Shown: positions 1 through 15,200 of the stretch, piece by piece | How positions within the stretch are numbered: the stretch's first letter is position 1 | Layout: each line of letters starts with the position of its first letter | Assembly (NCBI GenBank): GCA_032622095.1 | Contig: CP136066.1 | Location: 232,442,961 to 232,506,960 of the forward strand | Source: Siphonodentalium dalli | Taxonomy: Eukaryota > Mollusca > Scaphopoda > Gadilida > Siphonodentaliidae | Direction of reading: 5' to 3' | DNA: 64,000 bases | Made by a program: the position numbers and the translations under genes | Notes under the pieces: model-generated | Told to the model about the DNA's origin: nothing | The model's database searches: none | What the model saw: the letters and a program-made list of their open reading frames with translations, nothing else

Positions 1-1440
1 AAATATCAAAAGACTGGGTGCATACATTATGTTACATTACTGCCATGGCTCATAATGTAAAAGGTAGGGCAGGTCAGGTCTCCCAAATCTCTGAAATTTC
101 ATGTTTTTGGCCCCATAATACAAATTTATCAGTCTCCGAACCCCTGTTTTGATTTTATTTGTTGCATCTCATCATATTGAACTAAGTTTGGCCCCAAATG
201 GCCCAGATAGAAGCCATTCTCAGAAATTAATGACCAAAAATGCATATTTTGGGGTAGGGCGGGTGTCGGGTAAGGCAAAAGAAACTTGGCCCACTCATTT
301 TTATTCACTCTATATGTGGCAAAATACATGTAGAAAACTGTCTGAGATGTGAATTTAAATAAATATCAAAAGACTGGGTGCATACATTATGTTACATCAC
401 TGCCATGGCTCATAATGTAAAAGGTAGGGCAGGTGAGGTCTCCCAAATCTCTGAAATTTCATGTTTTTGGAACCGTAATACAAATTTATCAGTCTCCGAA
501 CCCCTGTTTTGATTTTATTTATTGCATCTCATCATATTGAACTAAGTTTGGCCCCAAATGGTCCAGATAGAGGCCATTCTCAGAAATTAATGACCAAAAA
601 TGCATATTTTGGGGTAGGGCGGGTGTCGGGTAAGGCAAAAGAAACTTGGCCCACTCATTTTTATTCACTCTATATGTGGCAAAAAACATCTAAAGAACTG
701 TCTGAGATGTGAATTTAAATAAATATCAAAATACTGGGTGCATACATTATGTTACATTACTGCCATGGCTCATAATGTAAAAGGTAGGGCAGGTCAGGTC
801 TCCCAAATCTCTGAAATTTCATGTTTTTGGCACTGTAATACAAATTTATCAGTCTCTGAACCCATGTTTTGATTTTATTTGTTGCATTTCATCATATTGA
901 ACTAAGTTTGGCCCCAAATGGCCCAGATAGAGGCCATTCTCAGAAATTAATGACCAAAAATGCATATTTTGGGGTAGGGCGGGTGTCGGGTAAGGCAAAA
1001 GAAACTTGGCCCACTAATTTTTATTCACTCTATATGTGGCAAAATACATCTAAAGAACTGTCTGAGATGTGAATTTAAATAAATATCAAAATACTGGGTG
1101 CATACATTATGTTACATTACTGCCATGGCTCATAATGTAAAAGGTAGGGCAGGTCAGGTCTCCCAAATCTCTGGAATTTCATGTTTTTGGCACCGTAATA
1201 CAAATTTATCAGTCTCCGAACCCCTGTTCTGATTTTATTTGTTGCATCTCATCATATTGAAATAAGTTTGGCCCCAAATGGCCCAGATAGAAGCCATTCT
1301 CAGAAATTAATGACCAAAAATGCATATTTTGGGGTAGGGCGGGTGTCGGGTAAGGCAAAAGAAACTTGGCCCACTCATTTTTATTCACTCTATATGTGGC
1401 AAAATACACGTAGAAAACTGTCTGAGATGTTAATTTAAAT

Positions 1441-4400
1441 AAATATCAAAAGACTGGGTGCATACATTATGTTACATTACTGCCATGGCTCATAATGTAA
1501 AAGGTAGGGCAGGTCAGGTCTCCCAAATCTCTGAAATTTCATGTTTTTGGCACCGTAATACAAATTTATCAGTCTCCGAACCCCTGTTTTGATTTTATTT
1601 GTTGCATCTCATCATATTGAACTAAGTTTGGCCCCAAATGGCCCAGATAGAGGCCATTCTCAGAAATTAATGACCAAAAATGCATATTTTGGGGTAGGGC
1701 GGGTGTCGGGTAAGGCAAAAGAAACTTGGCCCACTCATTTTTATTCACTCTATATGTGGCAAAATACATGTAGAAAACTGTCTGAGATGTGAATTTAAAT
1801 AAATATCAAAAGACTGGGTGCATACATTATGTTACATCACTGCCATGGCTCATAATGTAAAAGGTAGGGCAGGTGAGGTCTCCCAAATCTCTGAAATTTC
1901 ATGTTTTTGGAACCGTAATACAAATTTATCAGTCTCTGAACCCCTGTTTTGATTTTATTTATTGCATCTCATCATATTGAACTAAGTTTGGCCCCAAATG
2001 GTCCAGATAGAGGCCATTCTCAGAAATTAATGACCAAAAATGCATATTTTGGGGTAGGGCGGGTGTCGGGTAAGGCAAAAGAAACTTGGCCCACTCATTT
2101 TTATTCACTCTATATGTGGCAAAAAACATCTAAAGAACTGTCTGAGATGTGAATTTAAATAAATATCAAAAGACTGGGTGCATACATTATGTTACATTAC
2201 TGCCATGGCTCATAATGTAAAAGGTAGGGCAGGTCAGGTCTCCCAAATCTCTGAAATTTCATGTTTTTGGCACTGTAATACAAATTTATCAGTCTCTGAA
2301 CCCATGTTTTGATTTTATTTGTTGCATTTCATCATATTGAACTAAGTTTGGCCCCAAATGGCCCAGATAGAGGCCATTCTCAGAAATTAATGACCAAAAA
2401 TGCATATTTTGGGGTAGGGCGGGTGTCGGGTAAGGCAAAAGAAACTTGGCCCACTCATTTTTATTCACTCTATATGTGGCAAAATACATCTAAAGAACTG
2501 TCTGAGATGTGAATTTAAATAAATATCAAAAGACTGGGTGCATACATTATGTTACATTACTGCCATGGCTCATAATGTAAAAGGTAGGGCAGGTCAGGTC
2601 TCCCAAATCTCTGAAATTTCATGTTTTTGGCACCGTAATACAAATTTATCAGTCTCCGAACCCCTGTTTTGATTTTATTTGTTGCATCTCATCATATTGA
2701 ACTAAGTTTGGCCCCAAATGGCCCAGATAGAGGCCATTCTCAGAAATTAATGACCAAAAATGCATATTTTAAGGTAGGGCCGGTGTCGGGTAAGGCAAAA
2801 GAAACTTGGCCCACTCATTTTTATTCACTCTATATGTGGCAAAATACACGTAGAAAACTGTCTGAGATGTGAATTTAAATAAATATCAAAAGACTGGGTG
2901 CATACATTATGTTACATTACTGCCATGGCTCATAATGTAAAAGGTAGGGCAGGTCAGGTCTCCCAAATCTCTGAAATTTCATGTTTTTGGAACCGTAATA
3001 CAAATTTATCAGTCTCTGAACCCCTGTTTTGATTTTATTTATTGCATCTCATCATATTGAACTAAGTTTGACCCCAAATGGCCCAGATCGAGGCCATTCT
3101 CAGAAATTAATGACCAAAAATGCATATTTTGGGGTAGGGCGGGTGTCGGGTAAGGCAAAAGAAACTTGGCCCACTCATTTTTATTCACTCTATATGTGGC
3201 AAAATACATCTAAAGAACTGTCTGAGATGTGAATTTAAATAAATATCAAAAGACTGGGTGCATACATTATGTTACATTACTGCCATGGCTCATAATGTAA
3301 AAGGTAGGGCAGGTCAGGTCTCCCAAATCTCTGAAATTTCATGTTTTTGGCACCGTAATACAAATTTATCAGTCTCCGAACCCCTGTTTTGATTTTATTT
3401 GTTGCATCTCATCATATTGAACTAAGTTTGGCCCCAAATGGCCCAGATAGAAGCCATTCTCAGAAATTAATGACCAAAAATGCATATTTTGGGGTAGGGC
3501 GGGTGTCGTTTAAGGCAAAAGAAACTTGGCCCACTCATTTTTATTCACTCTATATGTGGCAAAATACATGTAGAAAACTGTCTGAGATGTGAATTTAAAT
3601 AAATATCAAAAGACTGGGTGCATACATTATGTTACATCACTGCCATGGCTCATAATGTAAAAGGTAGGGCAGGTGAGGTCTCCCAAATCTCTGAAATTTC
3701 ATGTTTTTGGAACCGTAATACAAATTTATCAGTCTCTGAACCCCTGTTTTGATTTTATTTATTGCATCTCATCATATTGAACTAAGTTTGGCCCCAAATG
3801 GTCCAGATAGAGGCCATTCTCAGAAATTAATGACCAAAAATGCATATTTTGGGGTAGGGCGGGTGTCGGGTAAGGCAAAAGAAACTTGGCCCACTCATTT
3901 TTATTCACTCTATATGTGGCAAAAAACATCTAAAGAACTGTCTGAGATGTGAATTTAAATAAATATCAAAAGACTGGGTGCATACATTATGTTACATTAC
4001 TGCCATGGCTCATAATGTAAAAGGTAGGGCAGGTCAGGTCTCCCAAATCTCTGAAATTTCATGTTTTTGGCACTGTAATACAAATTTATCAGTCTCTGAA
4101 CCCATGTTTTGATTTTATTTGTTGCATTTCATCATATTGAACTAAGTTTGGCCCCAAATGGCCCAGATAGAGGCCATTCTCAGAAATTAATGACCAAAAA
4201 TGCATATTTTGGGGTAGGGCGGGTGTCGGGTAAGGCAAAAGAAACTTGGCCCACTCATTTTTATTCACTCTATATGTGGCAAAATACATCTAAAGAACTG
4301 TCTGAGATGTGAATTTAAATAAATATCAAAATACTGGGTGCATACATTATGTTACATTACTGCCATGGCTCATAATGTAAAAGGTAGGGCAGGTCAGGTC

Positions 4401-7200
4401 TCCCAAATCTCTGAAATTTCATGTTTTTGGCACCGTAATACAAATTTATCAGTCTCCGAACCCCTGTTTTGATTTTATTTGTTGCATCTCATCATATTGA
4501 ACTAAGTTTGGCCCCAAATGGCCCAGATAGAGGCCATTCTCAGAAATTAATGACCAAAAATGCATATTTTGGGGTAGGGCGGGTGTCGGGTAAGGCAAAA
4601 GAAACTTGGCCCACTCATTTTTATTCACTCTATATGTGGCAAAATACATGTAGAAAACTGTCTGAGATGTGAATTTAAATAAATATCAAAAGACTGGGTG
4701 CATACATTATGTTACATCACTGCCATGGCTCATAATGTAAAAGGTAGGGCAGGTGAGGTCTCCCAAATCTCTGAAATTTCATGTTTTTGGAACCGTAATA
4801 CAAATTTATCAGTCTCTGAACCCCTGTTTTGATTTTATTTATTGCATCTCATCATATTGAACTAAGTTTGGCCCCAAATGGTCCAGATAGAGGCCATTCT
4901 CAGAAATTAATGACCAAAAATGCATATTTTGGGGTAGGGCGGGTGTCGGGTAAGGCAAAAGAAACTTGGCCCACTCATTTTTATTCACTCTATATGTGGC
5001 AAAAAACATCTAAAGAACTGTCTGAGATGTGAATTTAAATAAATATCAAAAGACTGGGTGCATACATTATGTTACATTACTGCCATGGCTCATAATGTAA
5101 AAGGTAGGGCAGGTCAGGTCTCCCAAATCTCTGAAATTTCATGTTTTTGGCACTGTAATACAAATTTATCAGTCTCTGAACCCATGTTTTGATTTTATTT
5201 GTTGCATTTCATCATATTGAACTAAGTTTGGCCCCAAATGGCCCAGATAGAGGCCATTCTCAGAAATTAATGACCAAAAATGCATATTTTGGGGTAGGGC
5301 GGGTGTCGGGTAAGGCAAAAGAAACTTGGCCCACTCATTTTTATTCACTCTATATGTGGCAAAATACATCTAAAGAACTGTCTGAGATGTGAATTTAAAT
5401 AAATATCAAAAGACTGGGTGCATACATTATGTTACATTACTGCCATGGCTCATAATGTAAAAGGTAGGGCAGGTCAGGTCTCCCAAATCTCTGAAATTTC
5501 ATGTTTTTGGCACCGTAATACAAATTTATCAGTCTCCGAACCCCTGTTTTGATTTTATTTGTTGCATCTCATCATATTGAACTAAGTTTGGCCCCAAATG
5601 GCCCAGATAGAGGCCATTCTCAGAAATTAATGACCAAAAATGCATATTTTAAGGTAGGGCCGGTGTCGGGTAAGGCAAAAGAAACTTGGCCCACTCATTT
5701 TTATTCACTCTATATGTGGCAAAATACACGTAGAAAACTGTCTGAGATGTGAATTTAAATAAATATCAAAAGACTGGGTGCATACATTATGTTACATTAC
5801 TGCCATGGCTCATAATGTAAAAGGTAGGGCAGGTCAGGTCTCCCAAATCTCTGAAATTTCATGTTTTTGGAACCGTAATACAAATTTATCAGTCTCTGAA
5901 CCCCTGTTTTGATTTTATTTATTGCATCTCATCATATTGAACTAAGTTTGACCCCAAATGGCCCAGATCGAGGCCATTCTCAGAAATTAATGACCAAAAA
6001 TGCATATTTTGGGGTAGGGCGGGTGTCGGGTAAGGCAAAAGAAACTTGGCCCACTCATTTTTATTCACTCTATATGTGGCAAAATACATCTAAAGAACTG
6101 TCTGAGATGTGAATTTAAATAAATATCAAAAGACTGGGTGCATACATTATGTTACATTACTGCCATGGCTCATAATGTAAAAGGTAGGGCAGGTCAGGTC
6201 TCCCAAATCTCTGAAATTTCATGTTTTTGGCACCGTAATACAAATTTATCAGTCTCCGAACCCCTGTTTTGATTTTATTTGTTGCATCTCATCATATTGA
6301 ACTAAGTTTGGCCCCAAATGGCCCAGATAGAAGCCATTCTCAGAAATTAATGACCAAAAATGCATATTTTGGGGTAGGGCGGGTGTCGTTTAAGGCAAAA
6401 GAAACTTGGCCCACTCATTTTTATTCACTCTATATGTGGCAAAATACATGTAGAAAACTGTCTGAGATGTGAATTTAAATAAATATCAAAAGACTGGGTG
6501 CATACATTATGTTACATCACTGCCATGGCTCATAATGTAAAAGGTAGGGCAGGTGAGGTCTCCCAAATCTCTGAAATTTCATGTTTTTGGAACCGTAATA
6601 CAAATTTATCAGTCTCTGAACCCCTGTTTTGATTTTATTTATTGCATCTCATCATATTGAACTAAGTTTGGCCCCAAATGGTCCAGATAGAGGCCATTCT
6701 CAGAAATTAATGACCAAAAATGCATATTTTGGGGTAGGGCGGGTGTCGGGTAAGGCAAAAGAAACTTGGCCCACTCATTTTTATTCACTCTATATGTGGC
6801 AAAAAACATCTAAAGAACTGTCTGAGATGTGAATTTAAATAAATATCAAAAGACTGGGTGCATACATTATGTTACATTACTGCCATGGCTCATAATGTAA
6901 AAGGTAGGGCAGGTCAGGTCTCCCAAATCTCTGAAATTTCATGTTTTTGGCACTGTAATACAAATTTATCAGTCTCTGAACCCATGTTTTGATTTTATTT
7001 GTTGCATTTCATCATATTGAACTAAGTTTGGCCCCAAATGGCCCAGATAGAGGCCATTCTCAGAAATTAATGACCAAAAATGCATATTTTGGGGTAGGGC
7101 GGGTGTCGGGTAAGGCAAAAGAAACTTGGCCCACTCATTTTTATTCACTCTATATGTGGCAAAATACATCTAAAGAACTGTCTGAGATGTGAATTTAAAT
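1441..7200. repeat. Higher-order repeat: 8-monomer (2,880-bp) unit, two copies
   Basis: Bases 1,441-4,320 and 4,321-7,200 match line for line. The only difference I saw is G versus T at 1,452/4,332. Rare private variants recur exactly 2,880 bp apart: AAGGTAGGGCCGGTG at 2,771 and 5,651, GTCGTTTAAGG at about 3,506 and 6,386, and CCAGATCGAGG at about 3,083 and 5,963. Monomers within one copy differ far more than the two copies do, so this is a recent block duplication of eight monomers. Confidence 0.93.
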
Positions 7201-8280
7201 AAATATCAAAATACTGGGTGCATACATTATGTTACATTACTGCCATGGCTCATAATGTAAAAGGTAGGGCAGGTCAGGTCTCCCAAATCTCTGGAATTTC
7301 ATGTTTTTGGCACCGTAATACAAATTTATCAGTCTCCGAACCCCTGTTTTGATTTTATTTGTTGCATTTCATCATATTGAACTAAGTTTGGCCCCAAATG
7401 GCCCAGATAGAAGCCATTCTCAGAAATTAATGACCAAAAATGCATATTTTGGGGTAGGGCGGGTGTCGGGTAAGGCAAAAGAAACTTGGCCCACTCATTT
7501 TTATTCACTCTATATGTGGCAAAATACACGTAGAAAACTGTCTGAGATGTGAATTTAAATAAATATCAAAAGACTGGGTGCATACATTATGTTACATTAC
7601 TGCCATGGCTCATAATGTAAAAGGTAGGGCAGGTCAGGTCTCCCAAATCTCTGAAATTTCATGTTTTTGGCACCGTAATACAAATTTATCAGTCTCTGAA
7701 CCCCTGTTTTGATTTTATTTATTGCATCTCATCATATTGAACTAAGTTTGGCCCCAAATGGCCCAGATAGAAGCCATTCTCAGAAATTAATGACCAAAAA
7801 TGCATATTTTGGGGTAGGGCGGGTGTCGGGTAAGGCAAAAGAAACTTGGCCCACTCATTTTTATTCACTCTATATGTGGCAAAATACATGTAGAAAACTG
7901 TCTGAGATGTGAATTTAAATAAATATCAAAAGACTGGGTGCATACATTATGTTACATCACTGCCATGGCTCATAATGTAAAAGGTAGGGCAGGTGAGGTC
8001 TCCCAAATCTCTGAAATTTCATGTTTTTGGAACCGTAATACAAATTTATCAGTCTCTGAACCCCTGTTTTGATTTTATTTATTGCATCTCATCATATTGA
8101 ACTAAGTTTGGCCCCAAATGGTCCAGATAGAGGCCATTCTCAGAAATTAATGACCAAAAATGCATATTTTGGGGTAGGGCGGGTGTCGGGTAAGGCAAAA
8201 GAAACTTGGCCCACTCATTTTTATTCACTCTATATGTGGCAAAAAACATCTAAAGAACTGTCTGAGATGTGAATTTAAAT

Positions 8281-9720
8281 AAATATCAAAAGACTGGGTG
8301 CATACATTATGTTACATTACTGCCATGGCTCATAATGTAAAAGGTAGGGCAGGTCAGGTCTCCCAAATCTCTGAAATTTCATGTTTTTGGCACTGTAATA
8401 CAAATTTATCAGTCTCTGAACCCATGTTTTGATTTTATTTGTTGCATTTCATCATATTGAACTAAGTTTGGCCCCAAATGGCCCAGATAGAGGCCATTCT
8501 CAGAAATTAATGACCAAAAATGCATATTTTGGGGTAGGGCGGGTGTCGGGTAGGGCAAAAGAAACTTGGCCCACTCATTTTTATTCACTCTATATGTGGC
8601 AAAATACATGTAGAAAACTGTCTGAGATGTGAATTTAAATAAATATCAAAAGACTGGGTGCATACGTTATGTTACATCACTGCCATGGCTCATAATGTAA
8701 AAGGTAGGGCAGGTGAGGTCTCCCAAATCTCTGAAATTTCATGTTTTTGGAACCGTAATACAAATTTATCAGTCTCTGAACCCCTGTTTTGATTTTATTT
8801 ATTGCATCTCATCATATTGAACTAAGTTTGGCCCCAAATGGTCCAGATAGAGGCCATTCTCAGAAATTAATGACCAAAAATGCATATTTTGGGGTAGGGC
8901 GGGTGTCGGGTAAGGCAAAAGAAACTTGGCCCACTCAATTTTATTCACTCTATATGTGGCAAAATACATGTAGAAAACTGTCTGAGATGTGAATTTAAAT
9001 AAATATCAAAAGACTGGGTGCATACATTATGTTACATTACTGCCATGGCTCATAATGTAAAAGGTAGGGCAGGTCAGGTCTCCCAAATCTCTGAAATTTC
9101 ATGTTTTTGGCACTGTAATACAAATTTATCAGTCTCTGAACCCATGTTTTGATTTTATTTGTTGCATTTCATCATATTGAACTAAGTTTGGCCCCAAATG
9201 GCCCAGATAGAGGCCATTCTCAGAAATTAATGACCAAAAATGCATATTTTGGGGTAGGGCGGGTGTCGGGTAGGGCAAAAGAAACTTGGCCCACTCATTT
9301 TTATTCACTCTATATGTGGCAAAATACATGTAGAAAACTGTCTGAGATGTGAATTTAAATAAATATCAAAAGACTGGGTGCATACGTTATGTTACATCAC
9401 TGCCATGGCTCATAATGTAAAAGGTAGGGCAGGTGAGGTCTCCCAAATCTCTGAAATTTCATGTTTTTGGAACCGTAATACAAATTTATCAGTCTCTGAA
9501 CCCCTGTTTTGATTTTATTTATTGCATCTCATCATATTGAACTAAGTTTGGCCCCAAATGGTCCAGATAGAGGCCATTCTCAGAAATTAATGACCAAAAA
9601 TGCATATTTTGGGGTAGGGCGGGTGTCGGGTAAGGCAAAAGAAACTTGGCCCACTCAATTTTATTCACTCTATATGTGGCAAAATACATGTAGAAAACTG
9701 TCTGAGATGTGAATTTAAAT
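8281..9720. repeat. Higher-order repeat: 2-monomer (720-bp) tandem duplication
   Basis: Bases 8,281-9,000 and 9,001-9,720 look identical on reading. They share the private variants CATACGTTAT (8,664 and 9,384), TAGGGCAAAAG (8,551 and 9,271) and CACTCAATTTTATT (8,932 and 9,652), which are absent or rare elsewhere in the array. This is the most recent-looking exchange event in the array. Confidence 0.92.
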
Positions 9721-10079
9721 AAATATCAAAAGACTGGGTGCATACATTATGTTACATTACTGCCATGGCTCATAATGTAAAAGGTAGGGCAGGTCAGGTC
9801 TCCCAAATCTCTGAAATTTCATGTTTTTGGCACTGTAATACAAATTTATCAGTCTCTGAACCCATGTTTTGATTTTATTTGTTGCATTTCATCATATTGA
9901 ACTAAGTTTGGCCCCAAATGGCCCAGATAGAGGCCATTCTCAGAAATTAATGACCAAAAATGCATATTTTGGGGTAGGGCGGGGTGTCGGGTAAGGCAAA
10001 AGAAACTTGGCCCACTCATTTTGATTCACTCTATATGTGGCAAAATACATCTAAAGAACTGTCTGAGATGTGAATTTAA

Positions 10080-12240
10080 ATAAATATCAAAATACTGGGT
10101 GCATACATTATGTTACATTACTGCCATGGCTCATAATGTAAAAGGTAGGGCAGGTCAGGTCTCCCAAATCTCTGAAATTTCATGTTTTTGGCACCGTAAT
10201 ACAAATTTATCAGTCTCTGAACCCCTGTTTTGATTTTTTTTATTGCATCTCATCATATTGAACTAAGTTTGGCCCCAAATGGCCCAGATAGAAGCCATTC
10301 TCAGAAATTAATGACCAAAAATGCATATTTTGGGGTAGGGCGGGTGTCGGGTAAGGCAAAAGAAACTTGGCCCACTCATTTTTATTCACTCTATATGTGG
10401 CAAAATACATGTAGAAAACTGTCTGAGATGTGAATTTAAATAAATATCAAAAGACTGGGTGCATACATTATGTTACATCACTGCCATGGCTCATAATGTA
10501 AAAGGTAGGGCAGGTGAGGTCTCCCAAATCTCTGAAATTTCATGTTTTTGGAACCGTAATACAAATTTATCAGTCTCTGAACCCCTGTTTTGATTTTATT
10601 TATTGCATCTCATCATATTGAACTAAGTTTGGCCCCAAATGGTCCAGATAGAGGCCATTCTCAGAAATTAATGACCAAAAATGCATATTTTGGGGTAGGG
10701 CGGGTGTCGGGTAAGGCAAAAGAAACTTGGCCCACTCATTTTTATTCACTCTATATGTGGCAAAAAAACATCTAAAGAACTGTCTGAGATGTGAATTTAA
10801 ATAAATATCAAAAGACTGGGTGCATACATTATGTTACATTACTGACATGGCTCATAATGTAAAAGGTAGGGCAGGTCAGGTCTCCCAAATCTCTGAAATT
10901 TCATGTTTTTGGCACTGTATTACAAATTTATCAGTCTCTGAACCCATGTTTTGATTTTATTTGTTGCATTTCATCATATTGAACTAAGTTTGGCCCCAAA
11001 TGGCCCAGATAGAGGCCATTCTCAGAAATTAATGACCAAAAATGCATATTTTGGGGTAGGGCGGGTGTCGGGTAAGGCAAAAGAAACTTGGCCCACTCAT
11101 TTTTATTCACTCTATATGTGGCAAAATACATCTAAAGAACTGTCTGAGATGTGAATTTAAATAAATATCAAAATACTGGGTGCATACATTATGTTACATT
11201 TCTGCCATTGCTCATAATGTAAAAGGTAGGGCAGGTCAGGTCTCCCAAATCTCTGAAATTTCATGTTTTTGGCACCGTAATACAAATTTATCAGTCTCTG
11301 AACCCCTGTTTTGATTTTATTTATTGCATCTCATCATATTGAACTAAGTTTGGCCCCAAATGGCCCAGATAGAAGCCATTCTCAGAAATTAATGACCAAA
11401 AATGCATATTTTGGGGTAGGGCGGGTGTCGGGTAAGGCAAAAGAAACTTGGCCCACTCATTTTTATTCACTCTATATGTGGCAAAATACATGTAGAAAAC
11501 TGTCTGAGATGTGAATTTAAATAAATATCAAAAGACTGGGTGCATACATTATGTTACATCACTGCCATGGCTCATAATGTAAAAGGTAGGGCAGGTGAGG
11601 TCTCCCAAATCTCTGAAATTTCATGTTTTTGGAACCGTAATACAAATTTATCAGTCTCTGAACCCCTGTTTTGATTTTATTTATTGCATCTCATCATATT
11701 GAACTAAGTTTGGCCCCAAATGGTCCAGATAGAGGCCATTCTCAGAAATTAATGACCAAAAATGCATATTTTGGGGTAGGGCGGGTGTCGGGTAAGGCAA
11801 AAGAAACTTGGCCCACTCATTTTTATTCACTCTATATGTGGCAAAAAAACATCTAAAGAACTGTCTGAGATGTGAATTTAAATAAATATCAAAAGACTGG
11901 GTGCATACATTATGTTACATTACTGCCATGGCTCATAATGTAAAAGGTAGGGCAGGTCAGGTCTCCCAAATCTCTGAAATTTCATGTTTTTGGCACTGTA
12001 TTACAAATTTATCAGTCTCTGAACCCATGTTTTGATTTTATTTGTTGCATTTCATCATATTGAACTAAGTTTGGCCCCAAATGGCCCAGATAGAGGCCAT
12101 TCTCAGAAATTAATGACCAAAAATGCATATTTTGGGGTAGGGCGGGTGTCGGGTAAGGCAAAAGAAACTTGGCCCACTCATTTTTATTCACTCTATATGT
12201 GGCAAAAAACATGTAGAAAACTGTCTGAGATGTGAATTTA
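10080..12240. repeat. Higher-order repeat: 3-monomer (1,081-bp) duplication
   Basis: Two blocks of three monomers share a one-base insertion in an A run (GGCAAAAAAACATC at about 10,758 and 11,839) and the variant CACTGTATTAC (about 10,914 and 11,995). The period is 1,081 rather than 1,080 because of that inserted base. The copies are less uniform than the 2,880-bp block, for example a TTTTTTTTATTG tract is present only near 10,234. Confidence 0.8.
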
Positions 12241-15200
12241 AATAAATATCAAAAGACTGGGTGCATACATTATGTTACATCACTGCCATGGCTCATAATG
12301 TAAAAGGTAGGTCAGGTGAGGTTCCCAAATCTCTGAAATTTCATGTTTTTGGAACCGTAATACAAATTTATCAGTCTCTGAACCCCTGTTTTGATTTTAT
12401 TTATTGCATCTCATAATATTGAACTAAGTTTGGCCCCAAATGGTCCAGATAGAGGGCCATTCTCAGAAATTAATGACCAAAAATGCATATTTTGGGGTAG
12501 GGCGGGTGTCGGTTAAGGCAAAAGAAACTTGGCCCACTCATTTTTATTCACTCTATATGTGGCAAAAAACATCTAAAGAACTGTCTGAGATGTGAATTTA
12601 AATAAATATCAAAAGACTGGGTGCATACATTATGTTACATTACTGCCATGGCCCATAATGTAAAAGGTAGGGCAGGTCAGGTCTCCCAAATTTCTGAAAT
12701 TTCATGTTTTTGGCACTGTAATACAAATTTATCAGTCTCTGAACCCATGTTTTGATTTTATTTGTTGCATTTCATCATATTGAACTAAGTTTGGCCCCAA
12801 ATGGCCCAGATAGAGGCCATTCTCAGAAATTAATGACCAAAAATGCATATTTTGGGGTAGGGCGGGTGTCGGGTAAGGCAAAAGAAACTTGGCCCACTCA
12901 TTTTTATTCACTCTATATGTGGCAAAATACATCTAAAGAACTGTCTGAGATGTGAATTTAAATAAATATCAAAATACTGGGTGCATACATTATGTTACAT
13001 TACTGCCATGGCTCATAATGTAAAAGGTAGGGCAGGTCAGGTCTCCCAAATCTCTGAAATTTCATGTTTTTGGCACCGTAATACAAATTTATCAGTCTCT
13101 GAACCCCTGTTTTGATTTTATTTATTGCATCTCATCATATTGAACTAAGTTTGGCCCCAAATGGCCCAGATAGAAGCCATTCTCAGAAATTAATGACCAA
13201 AAATGAATATTTTAAGGTAGGGCGGGTGTCGGGTAAGGCAAAAGAAACTTGGCCCACTCATTTTTATTCACTCTATATGTGGCAAAAAACACGTAGAAAA
13301 CTGTATGAGATGTGAATTTAAATAAATATCAAAAGACTGGGTGCATACATTATGTTACATCACTGCCATGGCTCATAATGTAAAAGGTAGGGCAGGTGAG
13401 GTCTCCCAAATCTCTGAAATTTCATGTTTTTGGAACCGTAATACAAATTTATCAGTCTCTGAACCCCTGTTTCGATTTTATTTATTGCATCTCATAATAT
13501 TGAACTAAGTTTGGCCCCAAATGGTCCAGATAGAGGCCATTCTCAGAAATTAATGACCAAAAATGCATATTTTGGGGTAGGGCGGGTGTCGGTTAAGGCA
13601 AAAGAAACTTGGCCCACTCATTTTTATTCACTCTATATGTGGCAAAAAACATCTAAAGAACTGTCTGAGATGTGAATTTAAATAAATATCAAAAGACTGG
13701 GTGCATACATTATGTTACATTACTGCCATGGCTCATAATGTAAAAGGTAGGGCAGGTCAGGTCTCCCAAATCTCTGAAATTTCATGTTTTTGGCACTGTA
13801 ATACAAATTTATCAGTCTCTGAACCCATGTTTTGATTTTATTTGTTGCATTTCATCATATTGAACTAAGTTTGGCCCCAAATGGCCCAGATAGAGGCCAT
13901 TCTCAGAAATTAATGACCAAAAATGCATATTTTGGGGTAGGGCGGGTGTCGGTTAAGGCATAAGAAACTTGGCCCACTCATTTTGATTCACTCTATATGT
14001 GGCAAAATACATCTAAAGAACTGTCTGAGATGTGAATTTAAATAAATATCAAAATACTGGGTGCATACATTATGTTACATTACTGCCATGTCTCATAATG
14101 TAAAAGGTAGGGCAGGTCAGGTCTCCCAAATGTCTGAAATTTCATGTTTTTGGCACCGTAATACAAATTTATCAGTCTCTGAACCCCTGTTTTGATTTTA
14201 TTTATTGCATCTCATCATAATGAACTAAGTTTGACCACAAATGGCCCAGATAGAGGCCATTCTCAGAAATTAATGACCAAAAATGCATATTTTGGGGTAG
14301 GGCGGGTGTCGGGTAAGGCAAAAGAAACTTGGCCCACTCATTTTTATTCACTCTATATGTGGCAAAATACATCTAAAGAACTGTCTGAGATGTGAATTTA
14401 AATAAATATCAAAAGACTGGGTGCATACATTATGTTACATTACTGCCATGGCTCATAATGTAAAAGGTAGGGCAGGTCAGGTCTCCCAAATCTCTGAAAT
14501 TTCATGTTTTTGGCCCCATAATACAAATTTATCAGTCTCCGAACCCCTGTTTTGATTTTATTTGTTGCATCTCATCATATTGAACTAAGTTTGGCCCCAA
14601 ATGGTCCAGATAGAGGCCATTCTCAGAAATTAATGACCAAAAATGCATATTTTGGGGTAGGGCGGGTGTCGGGTAAGGCAAAAGAAACTTGGCCCACTCA
14701 TTTTTATTCACTCTATATGTGGCAAAATACATCTAAAGAACTGTCTGAGATGTGAATTTAAATAAATATCAAAAGACTGGGTGCATACATTATGTTACAT
14801 TACTGCCATGGCTCATAATGTAAAAGGTAGGGCAGGTGAGGTCTCCCAAATCTCGGAAATTTCATGTTTTTGGCACCGTAATACAAATTTATCAGTCTCT
14901 GAACCCCTGTTTTGATTTTATTTATTGCATCTCATCATATTGAACTAAGTTTGGCCCCAAATGGCCCAGATAGAAGCCATTCTCAGAAATTAATGACCAA
15001 CAATGCATATTTTAAGGTAGGGCGGGTGTCGGGTAAGGCAAAAGAAACTTGGCCCACTCATTTTTATTCACTCTATATGTGGCAAAATATACGTAGAAAA
15101 CTGTCTGAGATGTGAATTTAAATAAATATCAAAAGACTGGGTGCATACATTATGTTACATTACTGCCATGGCTCATAATGTAAAAGGTAGGGCAGGTCAG

